Below are positions 37,498 through 39,820 of a DNA stretch of 39,820 nt, in pieces; position 1 is the first letter of the stretch; each line of letters starts with the position of its first letter. The notes beneath the pieces were generated by a model, which worked only from the letters and a program-made list of their open reading frames with translations, did no database searches and had not been told where the DNA came from. Origin of the DNA: an uncultured Hyphomicrobiaceae bacterium (lineage in GTDB: Bacteria; Pseudomonadota; Alphaproteobacteria; Rhizobiales; CALHAX01). The position numbers were made by a program, and so were the translations under genes. The DNA is taken from contig CALHAX010000079.1 in assembly GCA_937931785.1 (NCBI GenBank), positions 1-39,820 of the forward strand. The letters are read 5' to 3'.

Positions 37498-37737
37498 GCA
37501 GTCACCGAGCGCTCGTATAACCAAGGTTTGCCGTATATTGCAAGCCCATCTTGCTGCGATGCGACCGGAACGGTTCGGTTCCAACGATCCGGCTGCCGGA
37601 ACGACAGAAAGACCGGGCATCACACGCGATCCAGAGGACAGAATGGTGGGCGCAGCGAGGGCCACGGCGCGCAGCAATGTCAAAACCATTTTCAGCTCTG
37701 ATCGAACGAAGCAGGAAAAGGCAAACGCAGTTTCGTC

Positions 37738-38526
37738 ATGACACATGATCCTCTAACCACAATACGACCAGTCGAGTTGAGGCAACACCGCGATGCTCTC
37801 GATCGTGCTGTCTCGGAACTGTATGCGGCGTTCGCCAAACGCAAGCTTTCCGAGAATGGCCCGGACGCCTGCACGGCTTGCTGTGCGTCTCCCGAAGCAA
37901 TGGCACGCATTGCATCGGCGCAGAAACACACCATCAGCATCGACGACTTGAGCGAGTACCTTTCTGCAGCCAAAGGCGCTGGGGCGGGTGAGGATCTCGC
38001 CTATCTGTTGCCCCGGATCATGGCCGTAATCGCCATCGGGCAAGAACCCAAGTGCGCAGGTCTGTTTTCAATCTTCGCCCACTATTTCCCCCCAATGTGG
38101 ACGAAACTGACAGAACAGGAGCGGCAGGCTGCAACAACATGCGCGGTGGCCGTTACGCAATGGCGCATGAACGTGCCGCAAAGCCACGACTGCGCGTTTG
38201 AGACAGCCGATGTGCTCGAGATGCTCGCCTCGGGCGGTTTCGATACCGCGCCCGTGCTTGAAATACTTGCCCATCCACCCGCCACGCTGGAAGCAGCGCG
38301 CGTCCTGACACAGATAATCATCCACCATGCGGATCTCTGGCGCGACAATGGATGCGGCTTCTATAGTCTTCCGGACGAGGTCGCCGCGAACATCTCGAAA
38401 GATCTGCGAAAGTCATTAAGCTCTCCGGGCGTCCTTGCGCTTCTGGAAACGGCAGCCCTGTCGGAAAGTGATGAAGATTTCGCGGAGCAGGCCTCACTCG
38501 CCCATCACATCGCGGAAACGCTGTAG
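37738..38526 (+). CDS. Uncharacterised cysteine-containing helical protein
   Basis: This 262-residue protein was not recognised. It is predominantly helical, without a signal peptide or membrane segment. A short cysteine cluster CTACC (Cys45, Cys48, Cys49) lies near the N-terminus, and single cysteines are found later (in PKCAGLF, TTCAVAV, SHDCAFE and NGCGFYS). The Ala/Leu-rich C-terminal half reads like helical repeats, but no known motif is clear. The ATG at 37738 has a weak purine stretch well upstream. It stands between tRNA-Glu and a gap, with no close co-directional neighbour. A cytoplasmic role is likely; a metal or redox site is possible only by the cysteines. Confidence 0.7.
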   Translation: MTHDPLTTIRPVELRQHRDALDRAVSELYAAFAKRKLSENGPDACTACCASPEAMARIASAQKHTISIDDLSEYLSAAKGAGAGEDLAYLLPRIMAVIAIGQEPKCAGLFSIFAHYFPPMWTKLTEQERQAATTCAVAVTQWRMNVPQSHDCAFETADVLEMLASGGFDTAPVLEILAHPPATLEAARVLTQIIIHHADLWRDNGCGFYSLPDEVAANISKDLRKSLSSPGVLALLETAALSESDEDFAEQASLAHHIAETL

Positions 38527-38873
38527 GACAACCAGAGCCCCGAAACGTCATAGCGTCGTTATGGAGCTGCGCGCGCTTGGCGAATGACCAGCCTCCCGTT
38601 AAACGGACGGGACATCGTTGATCGTGACATCTGTTTTCGTCCGCCCTTGCCAGGCGTCGCGCTCGACTTGTCCCGCGATGTGCAGCGGACGACCGTCAGA
38701 TGTTGTTAACATGTTGACCCACAGCGTGATACGGACACAATAACACTCTGGTGCATGCAGCCGTGTTGTTTGACGATCTGGACAGAAGTCCGCTTTGCCC
38801 CTGAAGCTGCCATGACATCAATGACGCGAATGACCCATAGGCGACATCCGCCACAAGGTTAGCGCACAGGTTT
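38527..38873. other. Intergenic region without a clear gene
   Basis: These 347 bp separate two convergent genes. The left half has no structure that stands out. The right half, from about 38760 to 38873, resembles a degenerate dispersed intergenic element (listed separately). Open frames through this region on the minus strand have the low-complexity composition of non-coding DNA. Confidence 0.5.
38760..38873 (-). repeat. Probable degenerate dispersed intergenic repeat
   Basis: Read on the minus strand, one frame gives VADVAYGSFAS and then GQSGLLSRSSNN. That is like the false small peptides (for example ADVAYGSKADI...FTPESGH) that many alphaproteobacterial annotations contain because of a dispersed non-coding repeat. 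The plus-strand signature here is AATGACCCATAGGCGACAT. The assignment is from recalled sequence patterns, so it is tentative. Confidence 0.4.
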
Positions 38874-39818
38874 CTACCTTGCTTGTTTCCAAACATACTC
38901 GTCTCTTTCAAACATAAACACCGGACGGGCGCGACGCGATACAAAACGACCTGAAACATATTGACCTGTCCCATTGTTAAATCCGAGAGACTTTGGGGAA
39001 TCTGCGAAATAACCTCTTTCACCGCATTTGAGAAACCCTTTCGAAGCGTCTCGAAAGTCGATATTTTGAATTACCCTGCTAGGCACCGACGGGGTATGAA
39101 CATAAAATGATGGATAGTACTCACCAGCATGACGCGTTACATTATTTGGCTTGATAAAGCCTCCGCCTTGCCGATTGACAACGCCATATCTGCGCTGGAC
39201 GCCTTTACCTGCGTCTATGTGTCCGCCACGGTAGGCATTGCTCTTTAGGAGTTTCGCGAACACCTCGTAGTCTGTTGTACTCGCTTCGAATCGTGTCCAA
39301 AACTCTGGGCGACTGGCGGGCCAATATGGCCTTAGACGTTCCCTGACGTCCTCTGGCAATTTTATCCGATGGTAACCACCACAACTCATTCGCCCGGAGA
39401 ACTGCATGGGTTTGTTTTCTGGCTCGTCCCCTGCGTTACTAATGCCCCACGGACTGCGTATAAAGCCCACTGCCTTAAATACACTCAACTGCCTTCTGCG
39501 CCATGCCTTCCATTCTTGGTATGTAGACTGGCTGAACTTCGCGCCATGAAAACTAAGTTGCGACCACGGGCTTTCGTAAGCGTCCTCACTTGCATAGCCG
39601 AGCATCTGCGAGGCCATTATCTCGACGTTGTCGATCCAAGCGACAAATGGCATGAAGTCCGCTGGGATGGTTTTGCCAGATCCCAGATTCGTCTCGTCGC
39701 AAAGGTGAGGAACTACGATGGCAATCGCGCCGCCGTCTCGCGTTGCTTTAATAAAGTGTCGCGGAACAGGATCATGCGTTGATGTCACGGAACCGTCTGC
39801 GGACATCGTGACCCGCAT
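38874..39818 (-). CDS. Unrecognised protein, may extend beyond right edge
   Basis: The frame is open for 314 residues from an ATG at 39818, two bases from the window edge, so this ATG may be internal and the gene partial. No family was recognised. The product is basic and rich in aromatic residues and glycine, with segments such as PWSQLSFHGAKFSQSTYQEW, KLPEDVRERLRPYWPA and YRGGHIDAGKGVQRRYG, and it ends EYVWKQAR. No signal peptide or membrane helix is seen in the visible part. Its 3' half looks more AT-rich and has freer codon use than the genes to the left, which would fit acquisition from elsewhere. Confidence 0.55.
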   Translation of the reverse strand: MRVTMSADGSVTSTHDPVPRHFIKATRDGGAIAIVVPHLCDETNLGSGKTIPADFMPFVAWIDNVEIMASQMLGYASEDAYESPWSQLSFHGAKFSQSTYQEWKAWRRRQLSVFKAVGFIRSPWGISNAGDEPENKPMQFSGRMSCGGYHRIKLPEDVRERLRPYWPASRPEFWTRFEASTTDYEVFAKLLKSNAYRGGHIDAGKGVQRRYGVVNRQGGGFIKPNNVTRHAGEYYPSFYVHTPSVPSRVIQNIDFRDASKGFLKCGERGYFADSPKSLGFNNGTGQYVSGRFVSRRARPVFMFERDEYVWKQAR

Positions 39819-39820
39819 AT

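Noticed and set aside
37538-37741. Open frame of 67 codons before the 262-residue protein, overlapping its start as ATGA
   Set aside because: The overlap looks like coupling, but the start is a TTG without a ribosome site and the composition is not protein-like.
37350-38600. tRNA-Glu as an integration site for a genomic island
   Set aside because: The 3' end of the tRNA faces gloA, an ordinary gene; no integrase or repeated tRNA end was seen.

Overview
The window is a gene-dense stretch of an alphaproteobacterial chromosome, most probably from the Hyphomicrobiales (Rhizobiales). Grounds: a C-terminal domain and architecture like the Growth Pole Ring (GPR) proteins of that order, a double cold-shock-domain protein followed by a DUF192 protein, an Mla locus with a STAS-MlaE fusion, an adrenodoxin-type ferredoxin next to a TrxR-like ferredoxin-NADP reductase, and a tRNA-Glu(TTC) of alphaproteobacterial type. 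No plasmid, phage or IS genes were recognised. The assignment rests on family recall, not on a search.

Layout. 1-2365: end of an MFS permease and a choline-kinase-like enzyme (+), then a METTL7/UbiE-like methyltransferase (-). 2401-3823: ferredoxin and its reductase (-). 4074-7507: an Hpt phosphotransfer protein (-) divergent from an 868-aa GPR-like membrane coiled-coil protein (+). 7882-12113: a four-gene lipid-trafficking operon read on the minus strand as STAS-MlaE, MlaF, MlaD and a PqiC-like lipoprotein. 12345-15652: glycosyltransferase, PLP-dependent threonine/serine dehydratase and MFS transporter as a minus-strand run. 15810-19652: RND/MMPL exporter and FadL-type outer-membrane channel.

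19723-26194 is a continuous minus-strand run: tkt, pgk, soxX, soxA, ccdA, thiD. It couples central carbon enzymes to a SoxXA c-type cytochrome pair and a CcdA thiol-electron carrier that could serve cytochrome or Sox maturation. The expected gap gene between tkt and pgk is absent, and so are soxYZ, soxB and soxCD. 26344-29211 holds a small membrane protein, a MoxR-type ATPase without its usual VWA partner, a DUF1835 protein and a periplasmic rhodanese. 29343-30416 is a D-threonine-aldolase-like PLP enzyme, convergent with katG across a shared bidirectional terminator.

30481-34299 is the peroxide-defence module: katG divergent from oxyR with a perfect 8-bp inverted repeat between them, and a methyltransferase directly behind oxyR. 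The right part holds a LigE-like glutathione transferase, DUF192 and double cold-shock proteins, glyoxalase I, tRNA-Glu with its terminator, a cysteine-containing protein of unknown function, a probable degenerate intergenic repeat, and an unrecognised reading frame reaching the right edge.

Most genes are ordinary for the group. The points most worth following are the compact GPR-like protein, the exact 63-residue tandem repeat in the MlaD tail, the SoxXA-CcdA cluster without the rest of Sox, the katG-oxyR operator, a cluster of TTTCNNGACA motifs upstream of gloA, and the unrecognised right-end gene.
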